31,737 nt of DNA, from contig JAWOBX010000010.1 of assembly GCA_046484125.1 (NCBI GenBank), forward strand, positions 1 to 31,737, given 5' to 3'. The position numbers and the translations under genes are program-made. Every line of letters begins with the position of its first letter. The first letter of the stretch is position 1. Below are positions 7,659-14,848 of the stretch, piece by piece. The stretch comes from JBGLNL01 sp046484125. GTDB taxonomy: Bacteria; Chloroflexota; Dehalococcoidia; SZUA-161; SpSt-899. The notes beneath the pieces are model-generated. The model was given only the letters and a program-made list of their open reading frames with translations, did no database searches and was not told where the DNA came from.

Positions 7659-9230
7659 ATGTTCGTCCGGGCAAAAGGGAAAGAACCTTACCGATACCTT
7701 CAGATCGTGGAAAACCACCGCGAGGGAAAGCGTGTTGTCCAGCGGGTGCTGTGTACCCTGGGCAGGGAAAGCGACCTGATCGCCGAAGGCGGCACCGATT
7801 CCCTGTTACGGTCATTAGCCCGGTTCGGGGACCGGGTAAGGATAGCAGAGGATTATGAGAAGGGCAACCTGCAGGCGAAGGGAATGGAACAGATCGGGCC
7901 GGACCTGGCCTTTGGCCGTTTGTGGGAGAAGACCGGGATGGCCGGGATAATCAACGGGCTCCTTAAAGAACGGCGTTTCGAGTTCCCGGTAGAGCGAGCC
8001 ATCTACCTGAGCGTGTTGCACCGGCTGTTGGAGTCGGGATCGGACCGGGCCTGTCAGCGATGGAAGGAGGACCTGATGGTGCCGGGGGCTGAAGGGCTGG
8101 AACTGCATCATCTGTACCGGGCGATGCGCTGGCTGGGGGATAACCGGGAGCAGGTGGAAGAGGGGCTTTTCCATGCGGGGAGGGATCTGTTCAGCGAGTT
8201 CACCCTGGCCTTCTTTGATACCACCAGCCTTTACTTTGAGGGACAGGGTGGGCAGAGCCTGGGAAAGAGAGGGCACAGCAAGGATCACCGGCCTGATCTG
8301 ATGCAGATGGTGGTGGGAGCGGTACTGGATCAGAATGGCCGGCCGGTGAGCGCGCCCATGTGGCCGGGGAACCAGGCGGATGCGAAATCTCTCCTGCCGG
8401 TGGTGGAACGGATGAAGCAGCGCTTTGGGCTGAAACGGGTATGCTGGGTAGCGGACCGGGGGATGGTCAGCGGCAGCACCATAGATAAACTGGAAGCAGA
8501 AGGGATGGAGTACATCCTGGGCGCCCGGATGCGGCGGCAGAAGGAGGTCAGGGAAGCGGTCCTGAGCCGTGCCGGACGATACCGGGAGATTGAAGAGAAC
8601 CTGCGGGTAAAGGAAGTATGGATAGAGGGGCGCCGTTATGTGGTCTGTTACAACCCGGAGGAGGCAAAGAAGGATGCCGCCGATCGGGAGGCGATTATCA
8701 AGAGCCTGGAGGATAAGCTGAGGGAAGCGCCGGGGAGCCTGGTAGGCAACCGGGGATACCGCCGTTTCCTTAAGGTAAGCAAGGGATCGGTAAAACTGGA
8801 CCCGAAGAAGATAGAGGCGGATGCTCGTTTCGACGGGAAGTTCGTCTTACGGACCAACTCCTCCCTGCCTGCCGGGGAGATCGCCACCCAGTATAAACGG
8901 CTCCTGATGGTGGAGCAGTTCTTCCGGGCCTCCAAATCGATGCTCCATACCCGGCCGGTGTTCCACCAGTGGGATGCCACCATCCAGGGGCATGTATTCT
9001 GTTCCTTCCTGGCGCTGGTGCTCTTCCATGAGTTGAAGCGACGGTTGAGGGAGAAGGGGTGGAAACTGGAGTGGAATGACATCCGGAGGGATTTGAAATC
9101 ACTCTCAGAGGTAGCGGTGGACCAGGGGAAGGACTCATACCTGTTACGAACCCCTGTTCGGGGAGTGGCCGGCAAGGTGCTCCAGGCTGTCGGCGTGGCC
9201 ATCCCGCCATCGGTACGGCAGGTAGCCTAG
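7659..9230 (+). CDS. IS1634-family DDE transposase
   Basis: The product is 523 residues, full length for the family. The N-terminus FVRAKGKEPYRYLQIVENH with REGKRVVQRVLCTLGR is the typical IS1634 start. The catalytic acids are visible as D187 (AFFDTTSLYFEG), D266 (WVADRGMVSG) and E419 (LLMVEQFFRASKSMLHTRPV). The C-terminal HQWDATIQGHVFCSFLALVL is the conserved tail of the DDE domain. The ATG has a strong AGGAGG site seven bases upstream. No frameshift or missing residue is visible, so the enzyme may be active. Its G-rich codon use differs slightly from the flanking helicase gene. Confidence 0.95.
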   Translation: MFVRAKGKEPYRYLQIVENHREGKRVVQRVLCTLGRESDLIAEGGTDSLLRSLARFGDRVRIAEDYEKGNLQAKGMEQIGPDLAFGRLWEKTGMAGIINGLLKERRFEFPVERAIYLSVLHRLLESGSDRACQRWKEDLMVPGAEGLELHHLYRAMRWLGDNREQVEEGLFHAGRDLFSEFTLAFFDTTSLYFEGQGGQSLGKRGHSKDHRPDLMQMVVGAVLDQNGRPVSAPMWPGNQADAKSLLPVVERMKQRFGLKRVCWVADRGMVSGSTIDKLEAEGMEYILGARMRRQKEVREAVLSRAGRYREIEENLRVKEVWIEGRRYVVCYNPEEAKKDAADREAIIKSLEDKLREAPGSLVGNRGYRRFLKVSKGSVKLDPKKIEADARFDGKFVLRTNSSLPAGEIATQYKRLLMVEQFFRASKSMLHTRPVFHQWDATIQGHVFCSFLALVLFHELKRRLREKGWKLEWNDIRRDLKSLSEVAVDQGKDSYLLRTPVRGVAGKVLQAVGVAIPPSVRQVA

Positions 9231-9280
9231 CAGAAGTTATCCTGGGACAGTGTTAAACAGGGGCATTTGTGGTGCCAAAG

Positions 9281-9288
9281 ATTTCAAA
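9281..9288. repeat. Right 8-bp direct repeat flanking the IS
   Basis: An exact second copy of ATTTCAAA (compare 7550-7557), immediately outside the right inverted repeat. Confidence 0.55.
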
Positions 9289-9366
9289 ACCCCCAAAATT
9301 AGCTTCGATTTTTGGAAAAACTGTAGAAGTTGGGCTTGAGGAACCTCTTCAATACGAGGTGACTTC

Positions 9367-9404
9367 GGGGGACTGGGGGTGTCCCCCAGCTTTATGAGTC
9401 CCCC
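9367..9404. other. Alternative G/C hairpins downstream of the IS
   Basis: CTGGGGG (9373-9379) can pair with CCCCCAG (9383-9389) over a TGT loop. Alternatively GGGGGACT (9367-9374) pairs with AGTCCCCC (9397-9404). The two folds exclude each other. A short T run follows the inner stem, so it could stop transcription. It belongs to the set of G5/C5 hairpins seen elsewhere in the spacers. The rest of 9231-9583 holds the IS right end, a repeat copy and no gene. Confidence 0.5.
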
Positions 9405-9436
9405 AAGACTGGGGAATTTAAGGGGTTGATCAGTGT

Positions 9437-9508
9437 TATCTTGAGTGAATCGACGAAAACAGCATTGCGGAACACTTGTACAGAAGCGTTAGGGACTCAC
9501 ACCAGCAT
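9437..9508 (+). repeat. Dispersed hairpin repeat, copy 1 (degenerate)
   Basis: Shares AGCATTGC, then TTGTA-AGAAGCGT-AGGGACT and ACAC-AGC in the same order and spacing as 11216-11301 and the complement of 29251-29331. The left arm of the internal hairpin is decayed here. It lies beyond the 3' end of the flavin reductase gene and points toward it. Confidence 0.65.
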
Positions 9509-9583
9509 AGCAACCGGTCCCATTTATACCTCCAGGCCCGCACCACCGAGAATTTTCTTTCCGGTATGATAAACTCCTGCCCC

Positions 9584-10177
9584 CTATCCCCTCACCCATT
9601 CTCCCTTTCCGTATGTGGATCTCTCCAGATGACGGCCACTTCCGCTATCAGCAGTGTAATATAATTCAGCTCCAATGAAGAGCGCCGGATCAATCGCCTC
9701 CAGATTCAGGTGCCCCGCGGCCGTAAAGGCTCCATCATCATAATGGGCGGCAACAACCTCACCCACGAACCATTCGTGATCTCCCAGCGTGTGACTGGAG
9801 AACAGCCTGCATTCGTATGCCGCATAAGCATCCTTGAGTACAGGCACATCCGTTTTGAGTGGTTGCTCCTTCTCCAGTTTGAAACGTTCGAATTTATCGA
9901 CATCCCTTCCCGGACACCCTCCGGTCCCGGCAATTATCTCAGCCTTTTCCAGCGACAGGAAGTTTATGCCGAATTCTTTCGCTTCCAGGATCAGCTCGTA
10001 GGTATATCGCCTGGGGGAAATCGAAACCCCTATGAGCGGCGGATTAGCCGAGATTGAGCTGTGCCAGGCTACAGCCATGGCATTGTCTCTGCCGCGCGCA
10101 CGGCAGGTAACCACACAGGCAACCCTCGGGTAATGGTGATGGAATCCCGCCGGTCCTTCAACCTGCTTTTTTTTCAT
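9584..10177 (-). CDS. Flavin reductase-like FMN-binding split-barrel protein
   Basis: The 197 residues match the flavin reductase-like / flavoredoxin family: the N-terminal YPRVACVVTCRARGRDNAMAVAWHS, then SANPPLIGVSISPRRYTYELI (each part a family signature around the FMN site), EFGINFLSL in the middle and HEWFVGEVVAAHYDDG later. Such proteins bind FMN and pass electrons from NAD(P)H or ferredoxin partners in the cytoplasm. The gene starts three bases after the stop of the HDAC-like gene, and its GAGGAGG site lies inside that gene's last codons, so the two form an operon. The exact partner cannot be told from the sequence. Confidence 0.9.
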   Translation of the reverse strand: MKKKQVEGPAGFHHHYPRVACVVTCRARGRDNAMAVAWHSSISANPPLIGVSISPRRYTYELILEAKEFGINFLSLEKAEIIAGTGGCPGRDVDKFERFKLEKEQPLKTDVPVLKDAYAAYECRLFSSHTLGDHEWFVGEVVAAHYDDGAFTAAGHLNLEAIDPALFIGAELYYTADSGSGRHLERSTYGKGEWVRG

Positions 10178-10180
10178 TTT

Positions 10181-11020
10181 TCACACCTCCTCGTTTACTT
10201 CCGCCATCCGGCGGATGATTTCCGGAATGCAATAGGCGGCTATGTCTCTTCGACTTCCACCACACAGGATGGTCACCAGCCTCCGCCCACACACCCGATC
10301 CGCCACCCCTTTTACAATTGACGCCATACGAGCATGGCAGTCAGGTGAAAGCCCCCGGTCGCCATAGTCTCCACGGGTGGTATCATACCCGAATTCCCAT
10401 AATACCATCTCCGGAACAAAAGCCTCCACCCTGGGAACAAATTCCGTTTCGAGCTGCTGCAAATATAAATCATCCGTAGTACGAAAAGGAACCTTTATAT
10501 CAACGTTTGTGCCCGAATCGGTTGAACAGTCGCAAAGGCAGACATGTAATACATCATCGTCACAGGCGAATATATCACGAGTTCCGTCACCGTGATGGGA
10601 ATCCGTATCAAGAATGGCAAACCGCCTCATCCCGAATCTGTCTCGCAGATTCTGAATCGCCAGGGCCGCGCCATTAAGATGGCATCCGCCACCGAAGTAG
10701 TCACGGCCGGCGTGATGATCGCCCGTTCCGGTGAAGACGAATGCGTTGTCGATTTCCCTCCTGCGTATCAACTCAGATGCCATCACAGTACCGCCAGTGG
10801 AATACAGAGCGGCCTCATATACACTGTCGCGCCTGACCTCATCTATCATGCGCTCCGAATGAACCTTGAGGAGAAGTTCTCTCGGAGTGGGGTCAATCTC
10901 ATAGTACGCCTCATAGTACGAGACATTCGGTTGACTCAGCAGGCTTCCTAAAGCGCCGGGGAAATCCCGCAGCCGCTGGCCTGCCGTGGGCAGGAAGAAG
11001 ATGCCTGTCCTCTTTGCCAT
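10181..11020 (-). CDS. Histone deacetylase-fold (acetylpolyamine amidohydrolase-like) hydrolase
   Basis: The 279 residues fit the arginase/deacetylase superfamily. Metal and catalytic residues can be placed: GTGDHHAGRDYFGG gives the His pair H102/H103, AILDTDSHHGDGTRDIF gives D140 and H142 as zinc ligands, and WEFGYDTTRGDYG gives the third Asp, D213. CGGSRRDIAAYCIPEII matches the terminal Gly-rich motif. It probably removes an acetyl or similar acyl group from a small molecule or lysine, but the substrate is not evident. It is shorter than typical HDACs (over 300 residues), with small loops. I chose the ATG at 11020 (AGGA just upstream). An extension to 11068 would need a CTG start. It is coupled to the flavin reductase gene downstream. 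Confidence 0.85.
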   Translation of the reverse strand: MAKRTGIFFLPTAGQRLRDFPGALGSLLSQPNVSYYEAYYEIDPTPRELLLKVHSERMIDEVRRDSVYEAALYSTGGTVMASELIRRREIDNAFVFTGTGDHHAGRDYFGGGCHLNGAALAIQNLRDRFGMRRFAILDTDSHHGDGTRDIFACDDDVLHVCLCDCSTDSGTNVDIKVPFRTTDDLYLQQLETEFVPRVEAFVPEMVLWEFGYDTTRGDYGDRGLSPDCHARMASIVKGVADRVCGRRLVTILCGGSRRDIAAYCIPEIIRRMAEVNEEV

Positions 11021-11157
11021 ATCCTGTGTAGCGCCCCGGTAGAAAAATAACTTTGAACTATTCAGCACCCTGTAACATCGCTTATTACGCTGAACTCGTA
11101 ATTAGGAGCCGGCGCGATTGGCGATTATCCAACGCCCCCTTCGGCTATCCGCCTGTT

Positions 11158-11180
11158 CCCCCTCTTTCCAAAAGAGGGGG
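11158..11180. terminator. Perfect 10-bp hairpin
   Basis: CCCCCTCTTT pairs with AAAGAGGGGG over a CCA loop. There is no strong T run on either strand, so it may be a terminator of the minus-strand CoA-transferase unit or only a repeat-type palindrome. The surrounding 11021-11295 holds no gene apart from the repeat at 11216-11301. Confidence 0.45.
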
Positions 11181-11215
11181 ATAAAAGTTGAGTTCGCGAT
11201 ACTGATGAACAAACC

Positions 11216-11301
11216 GAGCTACATATTTTCAAGTGAAGTAATGAGGTGAAAGTAGCATTGCTTCAACATTTGTATAGAAGCGTCAGGGACTTACACTAGC
11301 G
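11216..11301 (+). repeat. Dispersed hairpin repeat, copy 2
   Basis: The copy aligns over about 80 bases with the complement of 29251-29331. It has GAAGTAATG (11235-11243), a 12-base loop AGGTGAAAGTAG and CATTGCTTC (11256-11264), then TTGTATAGAAGCGTCAGGGAC. The T in the left arm leaves a G:U pair instead of the C:G pair of copy 3, so the stem survives in RNA. It overlaps the stop codon of the small basic gene (11296-11298) and points toward it. Confidence 0.75.
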
Positions 11302-11436
11302 CTTGCGCTCCTGCCTTTTACGTATAGCGTCGCGGTAAATCTGCGCCAGGCGCTTGCCGTGCTGCTGTATCTTGCGGCGCCTCTTCAGGCGGCGCTCCTC
11401 CCGCCGCTCCTGCCTGGTTTTCCCTTCCTCAGCCAT
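11296..11436 (-). CDS. Small highly basic protein, 46 residues
   Basis: An ATG at 11436 with GGAGG five bases upstream opens a 46-residue frame ending in TAG at 11296. Twenty of the 46 residues are Arg or Lys, with a central HGKRLAQIYRDAIRKR and Arg clusters on either side. A single basic helix or a nucleic-acid or membrane-surface contact is possible. I do not recognise the family. It starts 11 bases after the CoA-transferase stop, in the same direction, so the two are probably co-transcribed. Good start signals and the operon position argue that it is real; its small size argues for caution. Confidence 0.6.
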   Translation of the reverse strand: MAEEGKTRQERREERRLKRRRKIQQHGKRLAQIYRDAIRKRQERKR

Positions 11437-11447
11437 ACCGGCCTCCA

Positions 11448-12677
11448 TCAAGGCACTGATTTCCCGATTACTCCATCGGTACGAAACCGCTCGATCTCCG
11501 CCTCAGAATAGCCCCCTATATTGCTTAACACTTCCTCATTGTGAGCTCCGAGGCGGGGTGCCGTATCAATGGTACCGGCCCAGCTCCTGCTGAAATGAAC
11601 AGGGTAACCGGGTATCATGGTCTCTCCTCTCTCCGGATGATCTATATTCCTTATATACCCGTTTGCCAGTATCTGCGGATCGTACTTCAACTCCGATGGC
11701 CTGTTGACCTCGCAGCAGACGATATCATTTTCCTTTAAAATTCGCAACCATTCATCCCGCGTTCTGCCGGCGAAGACTTCATCAAGTATATTGACCAGTA
11801 CCGAGGCGTTCTGAAGCCTGTGTTCGTCACTGTCGAACCTGGGGTCATCAGCCAGTTCCGGGTGCCCGAGCAATCCGCAGAAGAGCGCCCACTGTTGCTG
11901 CCGCTTGTGGGCCGGAACCGTGATGATGAGCCATTTATCATCGGCGCACCTGTAGTAGTTGCGCGTCGGATGCTCCTTTGTACGTACGTGCCTCGGAATC
12001 TCCATATCCCCAACCAGGGCAGTAAAAGCATTGATGTAATGCAGGAAAAGTCCGGTACCAAGCACTGAGACGTGCACTTCCTGACCGATTCCATGCCTCT
12101 CTCGCATGAAAAGCGCGGTCAGTATCTGGTGACTGGCCATTATCGCCGTAGCCTGATCCAGTATTCCGAATTGTGAAACAAGCGGAGGCATGCCCTCTTC
12201 CCCCACCGTCCACATCAGTCCGGAGCGGCCCTGCCCCTGATAGTCGAATCCGCCGCGATCGCTGTCAGGTCCTTCGGGCCCGTAAGCGGAAACCCAGGCG
12301 TATATGATACCGGGATTATGCTCGGAAATAGCCTGATAATCCATATTCAGGCTCTCGACTATCTTGCGCCGAAAATTGGTAAGAAATACATCCGAGCCGG
12401 CAGCGAGCCTGTATACTATCTCCCTGCCTTCTGCTTTGTCGAGATCAACGGTTATGCTCTTCTTGCTGCGGTTGGCGCATTCATTCCACAAGCTTTCCCC
12501 ATTAGCAAGGCGAAACGAGGTTCTATTTACCAGAAAGGCCCCCCTTGAGGGATCGCCGCCATCCGGTCTTTCGATCTTTATTACTTCCGCCCCCAGATCA
12601 CCAAGAATCGCCGTCCCTCCCGGTCCGGCGTGGTATGCCCCCCACTCCAGCACCCTGATTCCCTCCAGTGGTCTCAT
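11448..12677 (-). CDS. Type III (CaiB/BaiF-family) acyl-CoA transferase
   Basis: The 409 residues begin with PLEGIRVLEWGAYHAGPGG, followed by LGDLGAEVIKIERPDGGD, the usual N-terminus of family III CoA-transferases. NECANRSKKSITVDL and GIIYAWVSAYGPEGP follow. The catalytic Asp is placed at D174 in FGILDQATAIMASHQILTAL, where it forms the aspartyl-CoA anhydride. The C-terminal APRLGAHNEEVL is also standard. It moves CoA between carboxylic acids in the cytoplasm; donor and acceptor cannot be told. The ATG has GAGGGAG about seven bases upstream. A small basic gene follows. No other acyl-CoA metabolism genes are adjacent, unlike many homologues. Confidence 0.93.
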   Translation of the reverse strand: MRPLEGIRVLEWGAYHAGPGGTAILGDLGAEVIKIERPDGGDPSRGAFLVNRTSFRLANGESLWNECANRSKKSITVDLDKAEGREIVYRLAAGSDVFLTNFRRKIVESLNMDYQAISEHNPGIIYAWVSAYGPEGPDSDRGGFDYQGQGRSGLMWTVGEEGMPPLVSQFGILDQATAIMASHQILTALFMRERHGIGQEVHVSVLGTGLFLHYINAFTALVGDMEIPRHVRTKEHPTRNYYRCADDKWLIITVPAHKRQQQWALFCGLLGHPELADDPRFDSDEHRLQNASVLVNILDEVFAGRTRDEWLRILKENDIVCCEVNRPSELKYDPQILANGYIRNIDHPERGETMIPGYPVHFSRSWAGTIDTAPRLGAHNEEVLSNIGGYSEAEIERFRTDGVIGKSVP

Positions 12678-12696
12678 TATTCGGCTCCCTCAAATT

Positions 12697-12722
12697 AAGG
12701 GCGAGTTCTAACACTCGCCCTT
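12697..12722. terminator. Perfect 10-bp hairpin with T run
   Basis: AAGGGCGAGT (12697-12706), loop TCTAAC, ACTCGCCCTT (12713-12722), then TTCC. On the plus strand it looks like an intrinsic terminator. On the minus strand it sits about ten bases before the ribosome binding site of the CoA-transferase gene, so it could block or attenuate read-through into that gene. Confidence 0.65.
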
Positions 12723-12824
12723 TTCCTGAATTTACGTCAGATGTTTAACGGTTAATTTTCCTTTGCCCACCCACCACCACCCTTTAGTTCCCCGGGGCCC
12801 GCGGCCCCGAAATCACGGCTTTTA

Positions 12825-12867
12825 TCCTCTCGCCCCTCGGGGGAGAGAGTTAGAGTGAGGGGGTAAT
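12825..12867 (+). repeat. CTCTCGCCCC-type interspersed repeat, copy 1
   Basis: TCCTCTCGCCCC, a GGGGAGAGAG stem and GTTAGAG, then GAGGGGG. It is almost identical to 18600-18642, with three or four differences over 43 bases. Confidence 0.65.
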
Positions 12868-12915
12868 CACTTGTCTGCTGTTCTTTTTCGCCTCCGGCGC
12901 CCTTTGCCCGCCCGC

Positions 12916-12961
12916 CGGCCCTTATTTATCCGGGGGACACCCCCGGAAGCCCCCGGCAGGA
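12916..12961 (+). repeat. 45-bp direct repeat, copy A, with G5/C5 hairpin
   Basis: CGGCCCTTATTTATCC begins the unit, which ends in CCCCGGCAGGA. TCCGGGGG, ACA, CCCCCGGA (12929-12947) forms a perfect 8-bp stem. It repeats with minor changes at 13026-13070. Confidence 0.7.
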
Positions 12962-13025
12962 AAGCTTTCCCGCGCCTTTTTTCCGTCATTGCGAGCGCAA
13001 GCGTGGCAATCTCTTCCGCCTTCGG

Positions 13026-13070
13026 CGGCCCTTATTTATCCGGGGGGCACCCCCGGAAACCCCGGCAGGA
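13026..13070 (+). repeat. 45-bp direct repeat, copy B
   Basis: Second copy of the unit at 12916-12961. The hairpin arms are unchanged and only the loop differs (GCA for ACA), so the stem is conserved. Confidence 0.7.
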
Positions 13071-13431
13071 TACACACCCCGGCCTGTCGGCCACCCCTCT
13101 CGTAGAGGGAAATTCCTGTGCCTCCTTCACCTGTCATACTGGGCGCCAGCGAAGTATCTCCTCGCCTGACCGGGAGATACTTCAGCCCCCGGTGGCTTCC
13201 TTCAGAATACAACTCTTTTGCGGTCATTTCCGACCCGGACGCCCTTGTTAATCTCGGGGGCTACGCCCCCCGAAACGCCTCGCTAAAAAAACCAATTGTC
13301 ATTCCGGACCCCGATCCGGAATCCAGGCGAAGAAGGGTGGGGTGACATCTTCAATCCGCCTCTACACAGCCCCCCTGGATACTGAGTTTTCTCAGCATGA
13401 CTATCGCAATTCTGTCATTCCCGACTCCCGA

Positions 13432-14610
13432 CTAGCTACCCCTATACCTCTGAACGAACCTTCCCATCCGCTCCAGAGCCTCCTCTATATCCGGCAACGC
13501 GACCGCATAGCAGCAGCGCACATACCCCTCCCCACACTCACCGAACACCGAGCCCGGAACCACTACCACCCCTTCTTCCTTCAGAAGTTTTTCCACAAAC
13601 TCATCGGAGGTAAGTCCGGTTGCCCCTACAGAGGGGAAGGCATAGAACGCCCCCTTCGGCATAAAACAATCAAGTCCTATCTGGTTCAGCCCATCGACTA
13701 TAACGTGCCTGCGACGATCGTAGTCGGCAACCATTCGCCGGACCGCCTCCTCCCCATTCCTGAGAGCCTCGATCGCGGCCATCTGCCCCATGATCGGCGC
13801 GCACATCATCACGTATTGATGCACCTTCATCATGGCCTCGATTATCTCAGCCGGAGCGGCGGCGTAGCCTATCCGCCAGCCGGTCATGGCATACGCCTTG
13901 GAAAACCCGTTTACCAGTATAGTCCGCTCCCTCATTCCGGGGAGGGCAGCCAGGCAGGTATTTGGTCCGTCGTAGACAAGTCGATCATAAATATCATCGG
14001 AAATAACCATCAAATCATGGTTTGCGGCTGTTTCAGCGATTCCCTCCAGTTCCGCTCTATCCAGAACAGTGCCCGTTGGATTATTGGGATATCCCAGCAG
14101 GAGTACTCTGCTATCCACCGTTATCCTTTCCTCAATATCCCCCGGCCTCATTTTAAACTCGTTCCCCATTTCAGTCGGTACAGGTACAACCCTTCCTCCT
14201 GACAGAACGGCATACGGCATATAGGCCACATAACTGGGGTCTGCAATGATGACCTCACAGCCGGGGTCGAGAGTGGCTCTCATTGCCAGATCAAGCGCCT
14301 CGCTCGAACCAGAGGTAACCAGTATCTCGGTTTCCGGATCGTACTCTATTCCGTGGCGTTCCATTATATTTTTTGCGATCTCCTGCCTTAGTTCGATCAG
14401 TCCGTAATTAGAGGTATACATTGTAAACCCCTTCTCAACGGCGTAAATCCCGGCCTCAGAGATATGCCACGGCGTTACGAAATCCGGTTCCCCCACGCCG
14501 AGAGAGATCACATCCTCCATCGAGTTCATCAAATCGAAATACTTCCTTATTCCCGACGCGGGAATAGCCTGGACTCGCTGGGATATTGGATCGCGACCGG
14601 CCTTTTTCAT
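13432..14610 (-). CDS. PLP-dependent class I/II aminotransferase
   Basis: About 392 residues of fold type I aminotransferase. VISLGVGEPDF is the N-terminal substrate-binding motif. YTSNYGLIELRQEIA, VTSGSSEALDLA and LLLGYPNNPTGTVL follow. The PLP lysine is K238 in VNGFSKAYAMTGWRIGY, and the C-terminal GEGYVRCCYA carries the carboxylate-binding Arg. It transfers an amino group between an amino acid and a 2-oxo acid in the cytoplasm and is close to the aspartate/aromatic aminotransferase group; its substrate is unknown. I prefer the ATG at 14610 with AAAGGA just upstream. A GTG at 14625 adds five residues but has its purine run directly against it. The gene appears to be transcribed alone. Confidence 0.92.
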   Translation of the reverse strand: MKKAGRDPISQRVQAIPASGIRKYFDLMNSMEDVISLGVGEPDFVTPWHISEAGIYAVEKGFTMYTSNYGLIELRQEIAKNIMERHGIEYDPETEILVTSGSSEALDLAMRATLDPGCEVIIADPSYVAYMPYAVLSGGRVVPVPTEMGNEFKMRPGDIEERITVDSRVLLLGYPNNPTGTVLDRAELEGIAETAANHDLMVISDDIYDRLVYDGPNTCLAALPGMRERTILVNGFSKAYAMTGWRIGYAAAPAEIIEAMMKVHQYVMMCAPIMGQMAAIEALRNGEEAVRRMVADYDRRRHVIVDGLNQIGLDCFMPKGAFYAFPSVGATGLTSDEFVEKLLKEEGVVVVPGSVFGECGEGYVRCCYAVALPDIEEALERMGRFVQRYRGS

Positions 14611-14636
14611 CGTTCCTTTTATCACTCCTGGGAAAT

Positions 14637-14665
14637 ATCATACCTGATATTGCGGGGCTTATCCA
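14637..14665 (-). promoter_or_regulatory. Possible promoter of the aminotransferase gene
   Basis: On the minus strand TGGATA (14665-14660), 17 bases, TATGAT (14642-14637). The transcript would begin about 20 bases before the ATG at 14610. The -35 box matches only four of six bases. Confidence 0.4.
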
Positions 14666-14746
14666 GAGAAGCGACTTCACCTGAAACAGTGATAGTATCG
14701 ATTTATATCCCGTTATTCAGCTCAAGCCGCTGTAAACCAGCCATGC

Positions 14747-14764
14747 GCTGCCCTTTCAGGCAGC
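14747..14764. other. Hairpin between divergent units
   Basis: GCTGCC, loop CTTTCA, GGCAGC. It lies between the divergent aminotransferase and FmdE genes, touching the promoter below. Confidence 0.4.
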
Positions 14765-14765
14765 A

Positions 14766-14794
14766 TTGACACAACCTTCCACGAATGATAGGAT
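14766..14794 (+). promoter_or_regulatory. Likely promoter of the FmdE / transporter cluster
   Basis: A perfect TTGACA (14766-14771), 17 bases, TAGGAT (14789-14794; four of six). Transcription would begin near 14801, leaving a leader of about 160 bases before the ATG at 14964. The leader includes TTGCAA twice (14810-14823 region) and the dyad at 14836-14848. Confidence 0.5.
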
Positions 14795-14835
14795 AATTGT
14801 TGAAATAATTGCAATTAGTTGCAACAGCATCTGGT

Positions 14836-14848
14836 TGTGTTAAACACA
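14836..14848. promoter_or_regulatory. 13-bp perfect dyad, possible operator
   Basis: TGTGTT-A-AACACA in the leader of the FmdE gene. Odd-centred dyads of this size are typical of dimeric repressors. No regulator gene is adjacent, so the function is a guess. Confidence 0.35.

Larger units (their letters stand above)
7558..9280 (+). mobile_element. IS1634-type insertion sequence (IS4 superfamily), apparently intact
   Basis: The element is about 1.72 kb with one transposase gene on the plus strand. Its ends form an imperfect inverted repeat. The left end has TTTTGG, then ACAAATG after three bases. The complement of the right end has CTTTGG, then ACAAATG after four. Both outer borders touch the same 8-bp direct repeat, ATTTCAAA. 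The boundaries are inferred from these matches and could be off by a few bases. The element lies about 110 bases upstream of the helicase promoter and leaves it intact. Confidence 0.65.
12740..13431. other. Repeat-rich spacer without a supported gene
   Basis: This spacer of almost 700 bases is a patchwork of short palindromes and generic repeats. Besides the two 45-bp direct repeats and the CTCTCGCCCC repeat listed separately, it holds a GTCATTGCGAGCGCAAGC-type motif near 12986, an imperfect palindrome GAAGTATCTC / GAGATACTTC near 13150-13182, a TCGGGGG/CCCCCGA hairpin at 13254-13273, and a CATTCCGGACCCCGATCCGG palindrome near 13301. Open frames across it are of odd composition and resemble no protein, so I list none. 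Confidence 0.6.

Noticed and set aside
8648..9210. Long minus-strand frames inside the transposase gene
   Set aside because: The transposase is complete and uninterrupted on the plus strand. The opposite frames are low-complexity Ser/Arg/Pro.
12740..13345. Plus- and minus-strand frames of 60-126 codons in the repeat-rich spacer
   Set aside because: They run across palindromes and generic repeats, have no recognisable domain and have biased composition.
12740..13431. Possible CRISPR array because of repeated GC-rich units
   Set aside because: Only two 45-bp units with an unequal, repeat-filled gap, no regular spacers and no cas genes nearby.
13342..14202. Open plus-strand frame of 286 codons opposite the aminotransferase gene
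   Set aside because: It is the shadow of the aminotransferase gene: no protein resemblance, very high Pro/His/Arg content and no ribosome site. The minus-strand product has every expected motif.
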